From an uncultured Anaeroplasmataceae bacterium (GTDB taxonomy: Bacteria > Bacillota_I > Bacilli_A > Acholeplasmatales > Anaeroplasmataceae), in the NCBI GenBank assembly GCA_910584005.1, contig CAJTXR010000001.1:571154-635153 (forward strand): a DNA stretch of 64,000 nt. Direction: 5' to 3'. A program made the translations under genes and the position numbers. The notes under the pieces are model-generated. The model was not told the DNA's origin. It saw only the letters and a program-made list of their open reading frames with translations, and did no database searches. Positions 7,585-15,788 of this stretch are shown piece by piece; position 1 is the stretch's first letter; every line of letters begins with the position of its first letter.

Positions 7585-8731
7585 GGGCTGCAAGTAATTC
7601 CTCAATTTTATCCGTTTTTTCCCATGGAAGATCTAAATCCTCTCTTCCAAAATGACCATAAGCAGCTGTTTGTAAATAGATAGGCCGTTTCAAATTTAAA
7701 CCATCAATAATCCCCTTTGGTGTCAAAGGAAATACTCGTTCTATTGCCTTAGAAATTTGGTCTTCACTGATTTTAGATGTCCCAAAAGTATCTACAAGAA
7801 TAGAAGTAGGATGAGCCACACCAATAGCATAAGACAATTGTATCTGACATTTTTCTGCTAGTCCTGCCGCAACAACATTTTTTGCAATATACCTTGCCAT
7901 ATAAGAAGCACTTCGATCCACTTTTGATGGGTCCTTACCTGAAAATGCTCCACCACCATGAGGGGCAGATCCCCCATAAGTATCTACAATTATTTTTCTT
8001 CCTGTCAAGCCAGAATCTCCAGCAGGTCCTCCTACTACAAATCTTCCTGTAGGATTAAACAAAAACTTTGTATTAGAATCCAATAAAGAACTTGGAATAA
8101 TTGGATGAACAACTTCACGTTTTAAATCCTCTGCTAGAATCTTCATATCTACCTCTGGAGAATGCTGGGTTGAAATTAAAACCGTATCCACCCGGAAAGG
8201 ATGACCCTTTTCATCGTATTCTACAGTAACTTGTGTTTTTCCATCTGGTCGTAAATAATCCAAAATTCCCTTTTTTCGTACTTCTGTTAACCGTTTTGCC
8301 AGTTTATGTGCCAAACTAATCGCAAGAGGCATTAGTTCTTTTGTTTCATTGCAAGCATAGCCAAACATTAATCCTTGATCTCCAGCTCCTTGTTCATGAC
8401 TAGATGTTTCATCAACACCCATCGCAATATCAGGAGATTGAGGATCAATTGCCGATAATACAGATAAATTATCCGCATCAAAACCAAATTTCCCTCTTGT
8501 ATAACCAATATCGGCTACTGTTTTACGAACAATATTTTGTAAATCGACATAATGATTTGTCGTTATTTCGCCAAATACCATGACAAGACCCGTTGTACAA
8601 ATAGTTTCACAAGCTACTCGAGCATTAGGATCATGTGCCAAAATTTCATCTAAAATTGCATCTGAAATCTGATCTGCTATTTTATCTGGATGTCCTTCGG
8701 TTACAGATTCTGATGTAAATAATCGTTTCAT
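7580..8731 (-). CDS. metK: S-adenosylmethionine synthetase
   Basis: A 383-aa enzyme that makes SAM from methionine and ATP. The N-terminus FTSESVTEGHPDKIADQISD contains the catalytic His and Asp; GAGDQGLMFGYA is the first MetK signature and GGGAFSGKDPSKVDRSA the second. Length is normal for the family. The ATG at 8731 is chosen because of the AGGAGG SD 7 bases before it. That ATG overlaps the TGA of the TSCPD gene (ATGA), so the two are translationally coupled. It sits about 5 kb downstream of a SAM-clan riboswitch candidate on what looks like the same transcript. Confidence 0.97.
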   Translation of the reverse strand: MKRLFTSESVTEGHPDKIADQISDAILDEILAHDPNARVACETICTTGLVMVFGEITTNHYVDLQNIVRKTVADIGYTRGKFGFDADNLSVLSAIDPQSPDIAMGVDETSSHEQGAGDQGLMFGYACNETKELMPLAISLAHKLAKRLTEVRKKGILDYLRPDGKTQVTVEYDEKGHPFRVDTVLISTQHSPEVDMKILAEDLKREVVHPIIPSSLLDSNTKFLFNPTGRFVVGGPAGDSGLTGRKIIVDTYGGSAPHGGGAFSGKDPSKVDRSASYMARYIAKNVVAAGLAEKCQIQLSYAIGVAHPTSILVDTFGTSKISEDQISKAIERVFPLTPKGIIDGLNLKRPIYLQTAAYGHFGREDLDLPWEKTDKIEELLAAL

Positions 8732-8976
8732 TTTATAACCTCCTGAATTGCTTTCGCTAACTGATCCGCACAAGAGGTTGGTCGCATGCCACAAGTATTT
8801 CCTTTTAAAATATCCATAATATCCGTTGCTTTTTTTCCTTCTACTAAAAGACCAATTGCTTTTAAATTTCCATTACATCCCCCTAAAAAACTCACATTAT
8901 GAAGAATTCCATTTTCATCAATATCAAATGTTATTTTTTTAGAACATGTTCCCTCAGTTGTATAATTATAAGTCAT
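8728..8976 (-). CDS. TSCPD domain protein (TIGR03905-like)
   Basis: An 82-aa protein. The motif MRPTSCADQLAKAI near the C-terminus is the TSCPD signature, and FLGGCNGNLKAIGLLVEG is the conserved glycine-cysteine segment. Three cysteines (GGC, NTC, TSC) could bind metal. Related domains occur at the end of some B12-dependent ribonucleotide reductases, but the function of the stand-alone form is not known to me. The ATG at 8976 is chosen for its GAAGGAG SD. It overlaps the upstream membrane protein by 11 bases and metK by 4. Confidence 0.85.
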   Translation of the reverse strand: MTYNYTTEGTCSKKITFDIDENGILHNVSFLGGCNGNLKAIGLLVEGKKATDIMDILKGNTCGMRPTSCADQLAKAIQEVIK

Positions 8977-10267
8977 ATGTTTCTCCTTCATTATCATCAT
9001 ATATTTTTTCAAATTCATCCCCGAACCGAACAAAACGTTCAAAGATATTATCATCAAAATAAATCTTGAATCGGTCGGTCATATATTGCATAGAAAGCTT
9101 ATGATTTAAAGCTTTCTTAAACGATTTGATATTTCTCATATTCACATATAGATCACAAATCATTATGATTTGAGTAGGGGTATCAAACCCTACACTTTTC
9201 ATGCTTAAAATAAATTCCTCTGTATCAGAACCTTCAAAAGGAGCTCTCATAATATTTTCTAGTCTTCTTTCAATTTGTAATCTTGAAATAATGATACTTC
9301 CCAAATCCGTTTGTTCCTTAAGCATTTCAAACTTTTCGTCTTCACTTGCTCCCTGAGGAATAAAATTCACAGTACGTTCCACATGAATTTTAGCAAAGGT
9401 TTCAATTTGAAGACATTCTTCTTCTGGTAAATTTAATAATTCCGCTAGCCTTCTAGCCATAACTGAAGCTAAAAGAATACTATTTTTATCTGCTTCACTT
9501 CTAGAAGAATCTGCTAAAGTTGCGTCAAATATTTTGGTTACCACACTTGTGAAATTTTCCTGAACCTCTCTTCGCTTCATTAACTCCTTTTTTCGCTCTT
9601 CCTGCATATATCCACTCATAGAAACAATGGAATATAAAACGAGCATAAAGATTCCTAATAGAATTGTACGAATTAGAATATCCTTAAACTCATTGCTGGT
9701 GAAAAAAGTTGTAAAAAACAATTTAAAATCACTTGCAATATCGGAAAACATAATTTCATAAGTGACCGTAAAATGCAAAATGGTTACCAAAACCATAACC
9801 CACTCAAAAACAAATTTTAATAATTTTTTATCCTGGTAAAACGAACAAACCACTAAAGAGTAATAAATTAAGATATATCCACATTCCTTTAAATAATCTG
9901 CTGAGCCATATTTCAATTTAAAATAAATAACTAAGGACAGTAAAAACATATAGAAGCAAGCAACATAACTTGCAATGGTTTGGGTTGTTTTATCTTCAGG
10001 ATTTTTATTAATGGTTTTTTTCAATCCTGCATTTACCAAAAATGTGACAGGAAATAAAATAAACGTTAAAACAATGTTAGATCGTTCTCCAAAACTCAAA
10101 AAAGCAAACATTAATGTAAAGATGAGGTTGGAAACAAAAATAATGTTTTTAATTACTATATTTTTACGATATAAAACTTTTGTATCATCCGTTATATCAA
10201 TTCCGCTTTCAAATCCAAAAGCATTGCTGAAAAACTTATTATTTTTTATTTTTGCTTTTAACGACAA
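8966..10267 (-). CDS. Membrane protein with degenerate HD-GYP-like domain
   Basis: A 433-aa protein starting at a TTG with SD AAGGGGG 8 bases upstream; an in-frame TAG lies just before it. Residues 38-220 hold about six membrane helices. After a helical linker (residues 222-238), residues 239-420 have the layout of an HD-GYP domain: MARRLAELLNLPEEE, then a motif where the HD pair should be (AKIHVERTV), DLGSIIISRL, and DTPTQIIMICDLYVNM resembling the final metal-site helix. The HD, HH and GYP motifs are absent, so cyclic-di-GMP phosphodiesterase activity is unlikely. It may be a sensor or scaffold. It lies between fmt and the TSCPD-metK pair. Confidence 0.6.
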   Translation of the reverse strand: MSLKAKIKNNKFFSNAFGFESGIDITDDTKVLYRKNIVIKNIIFVSNLIFTLMFAFLSFGERSNIVLTFILFPVTFLVNAGLKKTINKNPEDKTTQTIASYVACFYMFLLSLVIYFKLKYGSADYLKECGYILIYYSLVVCSFYQDKKLLKFVFEWVMVLVTILHFTVTYEIMFSDIASDFKLFFTTFFTSNEFKDILIRTILLGIFMLVLYSIVSMSGYMQEERKKELMKRREVQENFTSVVTKIFDATLADSSRSEADKNSILLASVMARRLAELLNLPEEECLQIETFAKIHVERTVNFIPQGASEDEKFEMLKEQTDLGSIIISRLQIERRLENIMRAPFEGSDTEEFILSMKSVGFDTPTQIIMICDLYVNMRNIKSFKKALNHKLSMQYMTDRFKIYFDDNIFERFVRFGDEFEKIYDDNEGETYDL

Positions 10268-10305
10268 AATCTAAACCCCCTTAACGTATAAAATTATATC
10301 ACAAT

Positions 10306-11223
10306 TCAACAAGAAATTACATCATACTCTTTAAATATTTTTTGACCATTTAAAAAATCTTTTACTTTCATTTTTTTCTTTCCTGGAATTAAAATTTCTT
10401 CTATCTCTATCGCACCATCTAAGGTTTTAACTAAAAGTTTCTTATTTAAAGATAAAATTGTTCCTGGACAATTCCTACTAGAATCTAAAACAACCCTAGC
10501 CTCATATATCTTGATTCTCATTCCATGAAAGAAAATTGTAGCCCCAGGTTCTAAAGCTAAACTATGAATTTGTCTTAGAACCTCTTTACTTGGTTTATTA
10601 AAATTTAGAATTTCTTCTTCAGGCTCTATATTGGGAGCGTAGGTAGCCTCTTGTTCAATCTGAGCTATGCCCAAATTTTTCCCATTATATACATCCTCTA
10701 TAACTTCTAATAACAAATCTCTTCCTAAATAAGACAATCGTTCAAACACCATAGATGAAGTATCTTTATCTGTGATTTCACATTCAGTTTTACCATACAT
10801 CACACCAGAATCAAGTCTTTTTGCCATTTCAATGATTGTAACTCCTGTTTTGGTATCTCCATTTCTAATCGCTCTTTGAATCGGTGCTCCCCCACGATAT
10901 TTCGGTAAAAGAGAACCATGAACATTTAAAGTTTTTTTAAAAAGATTCAAAATCGTAGAAGGCACATATTGCCCATAAGCCGCACTAACCAATACATCTG
11001 GATTCATTTGTTTAATTTCTTCATAAAGCTCTTTTACCTTCTCAGGCTGACGAAGAAAAAGATTTCTTTTTTTTGCTTCTTTTGCAACAGGTGTATCTAA
11101 GAAAATTCCTTTTTTCTTCACCCGGTTGGGTTGAGAAATCACAAGAAGAACCTCATACTTCTCATCTAACGCTTTTAAAATTGGTACAGCAAAATCGGGA
11201 GTCCCCATAAATACAATTTTCAT
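10306..11223 (-). CDS. fmt: Methionyl-tRNA formyltransferase
   Basis: A 305-aa enzyme that formylates initiator Met-tRNA using 10-formyl-THF. The N-terminus MKIVFMGTPDFAVPIL is characteristic; catalytic Asn100, His102 (LNVHGSLLPKYRG) and Asp138 (KRLDSGVMYG) are all present, and the C-terminal tRNA-binding domain is intact. The start lies 4 bases after the priA stop, with its SD (AAGGATG) inside the priA end. The priA-fmt order is common in Bacillota, usually with def, which is not here. Confidence 0.96.
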   Translation of the reverse strand: MKIVFMGTPDFAVPILKALDEKYEVLLVISQPNRVKKKGIFLDTPVAKEAKKRNLFLRQPEKVKELYEEIKQMNPDVLVSAAYGQYVPSTILNLFKKTLNVHGSLLPKYRGGAPIQRAIRNGDTKTGVTIIEMAKRLDSGVMYGKTECEITDKDTSSMVFERLSYLGRDLLLEVIEDVYNGKNLGIAQIEQEATYAPNIEPEEEILNFNKPSKEVLRQIHSLALEPGATIFFHGMRIKIYEARVVLDSSRNCPGTILSLNKKLLVKTLDGAIEIEEILIPGKKKMKVKDFLNGQKIFKEYDVISC

Positions 11224-11227
11224 TTCA

Positions 11228-13546
11228 TCACATCCTTGTTATTTTAATAGAAACTGTCTTATGATTTTGATAGAAAGGATAAATCTCTTTAATGCATTCA
11301 AATACTTCATCCTCTACTATTTTTAACTGAACAGTATAACGAAATACATCATTTAATTTAAATGGTAGGGCTTCAGCTGGCCCTAAAACCACACTTTTAT
11401 GAGCTTTCTTCTGAGTAATATATAGAATGTTTAAGGCTTCTTCATAAGCAGCTTTTGCATCCTTTGATTCTACACAAATCTCTACTGCAGTTGAAAAAGG
11501 AGGCATATTTGTAATCCTTCTATATTCCATTTCTTTTTTAAAAAAAGAATCATAATCATCATATAAAGCACTTTGGAGAACAAAATGCTTAGGTTTGTAG
11601 GTTTGAATAATAACTTTCCCTGGTTTTGTACCTCTACCTGCTCGACCTGAAACTTGTTCAATCAAATTGAAAGCCACCATATTTGAATCATAATTTGGAT
11701 AATGTAAAGCTAGATCTGCATTCACGATACCAACCAAAGTAACATCTGTAAAATCCAATCCCTTAGCAATCATTTGCGTTCCAACTAAAATATCTGCCTC
11801 ATGATTTTTAAATTTAGAAAATGCTTCCTCGTAGTCACATACTTTTTTGGTTGTATCTAAATCCACCCGTAGAACTCTAGCATCAGGTAAAAGATTTTCA
11901 ATCTCTTCAAATACTTTTTCTGTACCACTTCCTACAAAACGGATTTTATCACTATTACAAGAAGGACATGCAGTTACATTGGGCCTAGTATACCCACAAT
12001 GATGACATTTTAAGGTATTCGTTATACGATGATATGTTAAAGATACATCACAATGCGGACAATTGATTACCTCACCACAACTTCTACACATAACAAATGA
12101 AGAATGCCCTCTTCGATTTAAAAATAAAATCGCTTGTTCTTTTCTTTTGTAAGTCGCTAGAAGTTCTTCTTTTAAACAATTAGAAAACACACTCTTATTC
12201 CCCTGTTTCAACTCCTCTGCCATATCTACTAATATCTTTTTAGGTAAGGGCTGTTGATTGGCTCGTACAGGTAATGTTAAAAGTTCATATTCTCCTTGAA
12301 TCGCTTTATAATAATCACATACATTCGGTGTAGCGGAGCCCAATACTAATGGACAAGAATGAGTCTTACTTCTTATTGATGCTATTTCTAAGGCATTATA
12401 TTTAGGCTGATTATCTTGCTGATATGATCCTTCATGGGCTTCATCGATAATGATAATTCCTAAATGGTTGAGGGGAGCAAAAATTGCAGATCGAGCTCCA
12501 ATGACGATTTTTACCTTATGATCTAATATCCTCTTCCACGCACTATACCGCTCATACATTGTTAGTCTAGAATGAAGAATTGCAATTTCTTTTCCAAAAT
12601 GATTTTTAAAAATAGATGTAATTTGAGGAGTTAAAGAAATCTCTGGAACAAGCATCAAGGCTTCTTTGCCATTTTTTAAAACATCTTCAATCCACCGTAG
12701 ATATAGTAGGGTTTTACCTGAACCTGTAACTCCATGAAGAACATAGGTTTTATGCACATTTAGCTGAAGACTATGATAACAATTTTCTTGAGCGGCGTTG
12801 AGAGGATAAGTAGTAAAGTCCTTAAAAACACCACTTTCCTCTTTTAATAATTCTTTTTTATAAGAACCTAATATTTTTTTATCCAACAAAGTTTTTACTA
12901 CTGATTTAGAATACCCACTATCTTCTAATAAAACTCCGATTGGTATTGGTTCATTTATTTCTTGTAAATAGGCAATTACGCCTTCTTGTTGCCTGCTGGT
13001 AAGCGGAATTGTATCATCTAAAATATAAACATATTCTATATAAGTTTCATTTCGATTTTTTTTCAGTTTTGTATCAAGAGTAATTAAATTTTGTTTATAA
13101 GCATCAAAAATACGCTTTAGCTCCTCTGGAGTCCGATGATCAAGGATAATCTCTTTTCTTCCCTTAAATATATCCTCTAATCCTTGAGGAATAGGATCTG
13201 CTTTAGCTACCTTTTGATATTTTACTTTTAATGCTGCAGGTATCATAGTATCTAACGCAACAGCATAAAAAGAAAAATTATGTTCAGCAATATATTTAGC
13301 AAGCTCAATTGCTTCTTCATTTAAGACGGGATACACATCAACCAATTCACAAATTTCCTTTAATTTTTTGGTATACGTTGTCTTATTCTTAAGTTCAATT
13401 ACATATCCAATAACCACACGGTTTCCAAATAATACTTTAACTCGATACCCTATTTGAATTCCATTTTCTAAATGGCTTGGAACAAGATAATCAAAGCTTC
13501 GATTGACTTGTTTCGCATTCACATTTACAATTACACTTGCAATCAT
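11228..13546 (-). CDS. priA: Primosomal protein N', replication restart helicase
   Basis: A 772-aa superfamily 2 helicase that reloads the replisome at stalled forks. Walker A GVTGSGKT is at 272-279, the DEAH box follows (IIIDEAHEG), and the zinc-binding insert has eight cysteines in paired CxxC units (CRSCGEVINCPHC ... CHHCGY ... CPSC). Motifs V and VI appear as ILVGTQMIAKGLDF and QVSGRAGRG. The N-terminal DNA-binding domain is complete. The SD AAGGAGG is 6 bases before the ATG. The leader (about 150 nt) contains a SAM-clan aptamer candidate and a terminator, unusual for priA. Confidence 0.97.
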   Translation of the reverse strand: MIASVIVNVNAKQVNRSFDYLVPSHLENGIQIGYRVKVLFGNRVVIGYVIELKNKTTYTKKLKEICELVDVYPVLNEEAIELAKYIAEHNFSFYAVALDTMIPAALKVKYQKVAKADPIPQGLEDIFKGRKEIILDHRTPEELKRIFDAYKQNLITLDTKLKKNRNETYIEYVYILDDTIPLTSRQQEGVIAYLQEINEPIPIGVLLEDSGYSKSVVKTLLDKKILGSYKKELLKEESGVFKDFTTYPLNAAQENCYHSLQLNVHKTYVLHGVTGSGKTLLYLRWIEDVLKNGKEALMLVPEISLTPQITSIFKNHFGKEIAILHSRLTMYERYSAWKRILDHKVKIVIGARSAIFAPLNHLGIIIIDEAHEGSYQQDNQPKYNALEIASIRSKTHSCPLVLGSATPNVCDYYKAIQGEYELLTLPVRANQQPLPKKILVDMAEELKQGNKSVFSNCLKEELLATYKRKEQAILFLNRRGHSSFVMCRSCGEVINCPHCDVSLTYHRITNTLKCHHCGYTRPNVTACPSCNSDKIRFVGSGTEKVFEEIENLLPDARVLRVDLDTTKKVCDYEEAFSKFKNHEADILVGTQMIAKGLDFTDVTLVGIVNADLALHYPNYDSNMVAFNLIEQVSGRAGRGTKPGKVIIQTYKPKHFVLQSALYDDYDSFFKKEMEYRRITNMPPFSTAVEICVESKDAKAAYEEALNILYITQKKAHKSVVLGPAEALPFKLNDVFRYTVQLKIVEDEVFECIKEIYPFYQNHKTVSIKITRM

Positions 13547-13569
13547 CCTGTTCCCTCCTTTATAGCATG

Positions 13570-13594
13570 AAGAAAAGCCATCAGAAAAGATGGC
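13570..13594 (-). terminator. Leader terminator upstream of priA
   Basis: The stem GCCATC/GATGGC (13577-13582 with 13589-13594, 6-base loop) is followed on the minus strand by TTTTCTTC. It lies between the aptamer candidate and the priA SD. Its 5' strand (CCATC) can alternatively pair with GATGG at the 3' edge of the aptamer, as expected for an antiterminator. Confidence 0.65.
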
Positions 13595-13620
13595 ATCATT
13601 TTTTTAGAAAAAATATAAAA

Positions 13621-13697
13621 CCATCATTCAAGCATTAGCACCTTACTTAAAAGGTTGCTGAAGAGTCACAGAGCTTGCCTCTCATCTTCTCTTTATG
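13621..13697 (-). promoter_or_regulatory. SAM-clan riboswitch candidate (SAM-I/IV-like) in the priA leader
   Basis: On the minus strand the leader reads GATGAGAGGCAAGC, then CTTCAGCAACC, then AAGGTGCTAATGCTTG. The paired blocks GCAACC...GGTGCTAA are the hallmark of the SAM-I/SAM-IV clan core, and CAAGC pairs with GCTTG as the helix enclosing it. The usual kink-turn arm and long P4 of SAM-I are not evident, so it would be a compact variant. A consensus promoter lies just upstream and a terminator just downstream. The only SAM gene in the run, metK, is about 5 kb downstream. The match is by eye; a covariance-model search is decisive. Confidence 0.55.
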
Positions 13698-13706
13698 GGT
13701 AAATTC

Positions 13707-13735
13707 ATTATACATTGTTTTTCCTTAATTTACAA
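13707..13735 (-). promoter_or_regulatory. Sigma-A promoter of the priA-fmt-metK run
   Basis: On the minus strand: TTGTAA (13730-13735), a 17-base spacer, and a perfect TATAAT (13707-13712). Transcription would begin near 13700, at the 5' edge of the aptamer candidate. Confidence 0.8.
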
Positions 13736-13750
13736 TAGAATATAGATAAA

Positions 13751-13785
13751 AAGAAAAATCTATTTCAGATTTTTTCTAAAATAGA
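13751..13785 (-). terminator. Intrinsic terminator of the S-4TM gene
   Basis: The stem TCTATTT/AAATAGA (13759-13765 with 13779-13785), extended by AGA/TCT inside, is followed on the minus strand by TTTTTCTTTTT. It lies right after the stop codon at 13788. Confidence 0.75.
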
Positions 13786-13787
13786 CT

Positions 13788-15017
13788 TTATTTTTTCGTT
13801 GGTTTTGTTGTCGTCTTAGGTTTTGCCTTCGGAGTTGGTTTTTGAACCACTGGTTTAGGCTTAGAAACAGGAGTCACCTGCTTTGGAGTTACCTTTGTTG
13901 TTGTCGTTTTTCCCTTTTCTACTGGCTTTGAAACAACAGCCGGTTTGGTTGCTTCTTTACCATCCTTCTTTTCGACTGGCTTTTCCTCTGGCTTTTTGGC
14001 AGTAGGCTTAACTGTTACCTTAATGACTTTCTTTTCTTTTTCTAATTTTTTCAACTTAGCTAAATCATATTCTACCTGCGTAATTAAGGACTTTCCCTTT
14101 GGAACAGATAAGATTCCCTTATTTACTAAAGACTTTTGTTTTAATTCAACAATAGCGGATAAAAAACGATCTGTAACACCCGCTTGTAAAATTGTAACCC
14201 CATGAGAGAATAAAAATTTAAACACCCCATAAATTGCAGGTCTAGATAAATACATTTCAAATTCAATCTGTTGAACATAATAATACATTCTAGCCAACCG
14301 TTCGAGAGAATCATCCCCATCTGCAAAATAATTATCAATATCTGCACAAATTTTAGTACATTTTCTCATACATTCCTTAGAAGAGTTACATGCTTTTAAT
14401 ATTGGACTAATTAAAGGATAAAAACTGATTACTAATATTAGGTACTGACTCGTTTCTTTTTTGAAGAACACGGCACCTACAAATAAGGCGATAACGCCAA
14501 TCAAAATAAAGAAATAAAGATAAAAAATTCTACTTAAGAGATATTTATTCGTTGCGGCATTCACTCGGCAAATATATAAATAACTATAATCATCTGTAAT
14601 TTCTTTTGGAACATATATTTCATTATATTCTTCGACTTTTTCTAATTTAGGTAATCCTTTACGAATCGCTAGTTCATTTAACTCATTCGTAAGTTCTCGA
14701 TCATATTCTATTTTGGAAAAAGCAGATCCAGTAACTCCAGTTTCATATAGTTGTAAGGAAGAAATCGCAACCTCCTTATGTTTATTTAAAAATGAAGTTG
14801 CCGCTTCTGTTATTAAAGTTAATGCAAAGGAAATTAAAGAACAAATTAAACTTTGCGTTTCTGTTACCTGAGGAATAAAAGTAAGTACAACAGGTACTAC
14901 AGCAAGTAAATATAAAATAATACGAATAATCTTTAGTTCAAAAAACATTCGATTTGATGCATAATAAAATTTTGCATGCTTATCTAATTTACATCTATCA
15001 CTTACCTTGTTGACCAT
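13788..15017 (-). CDS. S-4TM-like putative pore-forming protein with long basic Lys/Pro/Thr tail
   Basis: A 409-aa protein from the ATG at 15017 (SD GAGAGGTG). Four membrane helices fall in two hairpins (about residues 30-48, 57-77, 160-185 and 191-208), then a helix LERLARMYYYVQQIEFEMYL followed by RPAIYGVFKFLF. This layout and the R..Q..IY...R..P.I...Y pattern resemble the S-4TM family of predicted pore-forming effectors known from nucleotide-signalling immune loci. Residues 320-409 form an unusual low-complexity tail rich in K, P and T. No CD-NTase or other sensor adjoins. It has its own perfect consensus promoter and a terminator, so it is a single-gene unit. Family call is by pattern only. 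Confidence 0.55.
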   Translation of the reverse strand: MVNKVSDRCKLDKHAKFYYASNRMFFELKIIRIILYLLAVVPVVLTFIPQVTETQSLICSLISFALTLITEAATSFLNKHKEVAISSLQLYETGVTGSAFSKIEYDRELTNELNELAIRKGLPKLEKVEEYNEIYVPKEITDDYSYLYICRVNAATNKYLLSRIFYLYFFILIGVIALFVGAVFFKKETSQYLILVISFYPLISPILKACNSSKECMRKCTKICADIDNYFADGDDSLERLARMYYYVQQIEFEMYLSRPAIYGVFKFLFSHGVTILQAGVTDRFLSAIVELKQKSLVNKGILSVPKGKSLITQVEYDLAKLKKLEKEKKVIKVTVKPTAKKPEEKPVEKKDGKEATKPAVVSKPVEKGKTTTTKVTPKQVTPVSKPKPVVQKPTPKAKPKTTTKPTKK

Positions 15018-15043
15018 GTAAAACACCTCTCATACATTTTATT

Positions 15044-15072
15044 ATTATAAAATTTATTACTTATTTTGTCAA
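15044..15072 (-). promoter_or_regulatory. Perfect consensus sigma-A promoter of the S-4TM-like gene
   Basis: On the minus strand: TTGACA (15067-15072), a 17-base spacer and TATAAT (15044-15049), an exact match to the consensus at both boxes. It directly follows the udk stop codon. Confidence 0.9.
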
Positions 15073-15080
15073 ATCTTTTC

Positions 15081-15698
15081 CTATTGTATAATATCTTTAA
15101 TTTTCGCGGCTAAAACTTCAATTGCTACATCGTGCTTTGTATCATTTGGAATAATTATATCTGCAAATCGTTTTGTAGGAGCAATATATTCATCATACAT
15201 TGGCTTAACTGTACTTAAATACTGAAGAATTACACTATTCATATCTCTTCCTCGTTCATTAATATCCCTTTTCAATCTTCTGATAAAACGGATATCTGGG
15301 TCAGATTCAACATAAATTAAAATATTACTAATATCTCGAATTCTTTTATCATATAATGCCAAAATTCCTTCTAAAATAATAACTTTGCTTGGATGAATTT
15401 CATTCGCTTCTAATTTTTTTCTTGTATGTTCCTTAAAATCATAAACAGGAGAATAGATTGTATTCCCAGACAAAAGGTTTTTTAAATCATCAAACAATAA
15501 ATCCATATCAAAAGAATTTGGATGATCATAATTTGTTTTTTTACGCTCTTCTATTGTCATTTGATCCTGAGATTTATAATAATTATCCTGACAAATTACC
15601 ATTACATCCTTAGAATCAAAATGGTCCATAATTTCATGAACAACTGTCGTTTTTCCACTTGCTGTACCTCCAGCAATTGTAATTAAAATTGGTTTCAT
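15081..15698 (-). CDS. udk: Uridine kinase
   Basis: A 205-aa kinase that phosphorylates uridine and cytidine in pyrimidine salvage. The P-loop GGTASGKTT is at residues 10-18, and the family motifs DNYYKSQDQM, NYDHPNSFDMDLL and YDFKEHTRK follow in order; VILEGILAL and FIRRLKRDINERGR complete the core. Length is typical. SD AGAGG precedes the ATG. It lies between cinA and the S-4TM gene; no terminator is clear after it. Confidence 0.95.
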   Translation of the reverse strand: MKPILITIAGGTASGKTTVVHEIMDHFDSKDVMVICQDNYYKSQDQMTIEERKKTNYDHPNSFDMDLLFDDLKNLLSGNTIYSPVYDFKEHTRKKLEANEIHPSKVIILEGILALYDKRIRDISNILIYVESDPDIRFIRRLKRDINERGRDMNSVILQYLSTVKPMYDEYIAPTKRFADIIIPNDTKHDVAIEVLAAKIKDIIQ

Positions 15699-15759
15699 AT
15701 TTAGCCTCTTTTCTTACTTCAATCTATTCTATCATACATTTAAACTTTTTTCGACATAA

Positions 15760-15788
15760 AAAGAAAAAATCTAAAGATTTTCTTTAGA
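15760..15788 (-). terminator. Intrinsic terminator overlapping the end of cinA
   Basis: The stem TCTAAAG/CTTTAGA (15770-15776 with 15782-15788) is followed on the minus strand by TTTTTTCTTTTT. The cinA stop codon is part of the stem. Confidence 0.85.

Noticed and set aside
13750..14000. Lys/Pro/Thr-rich repeat coding region as a possible CRISPR or tandem repeat
   Set aside because: The repeats are degenerate low-complexity codons in the S-4TM tail, with no regular unit or spacers.
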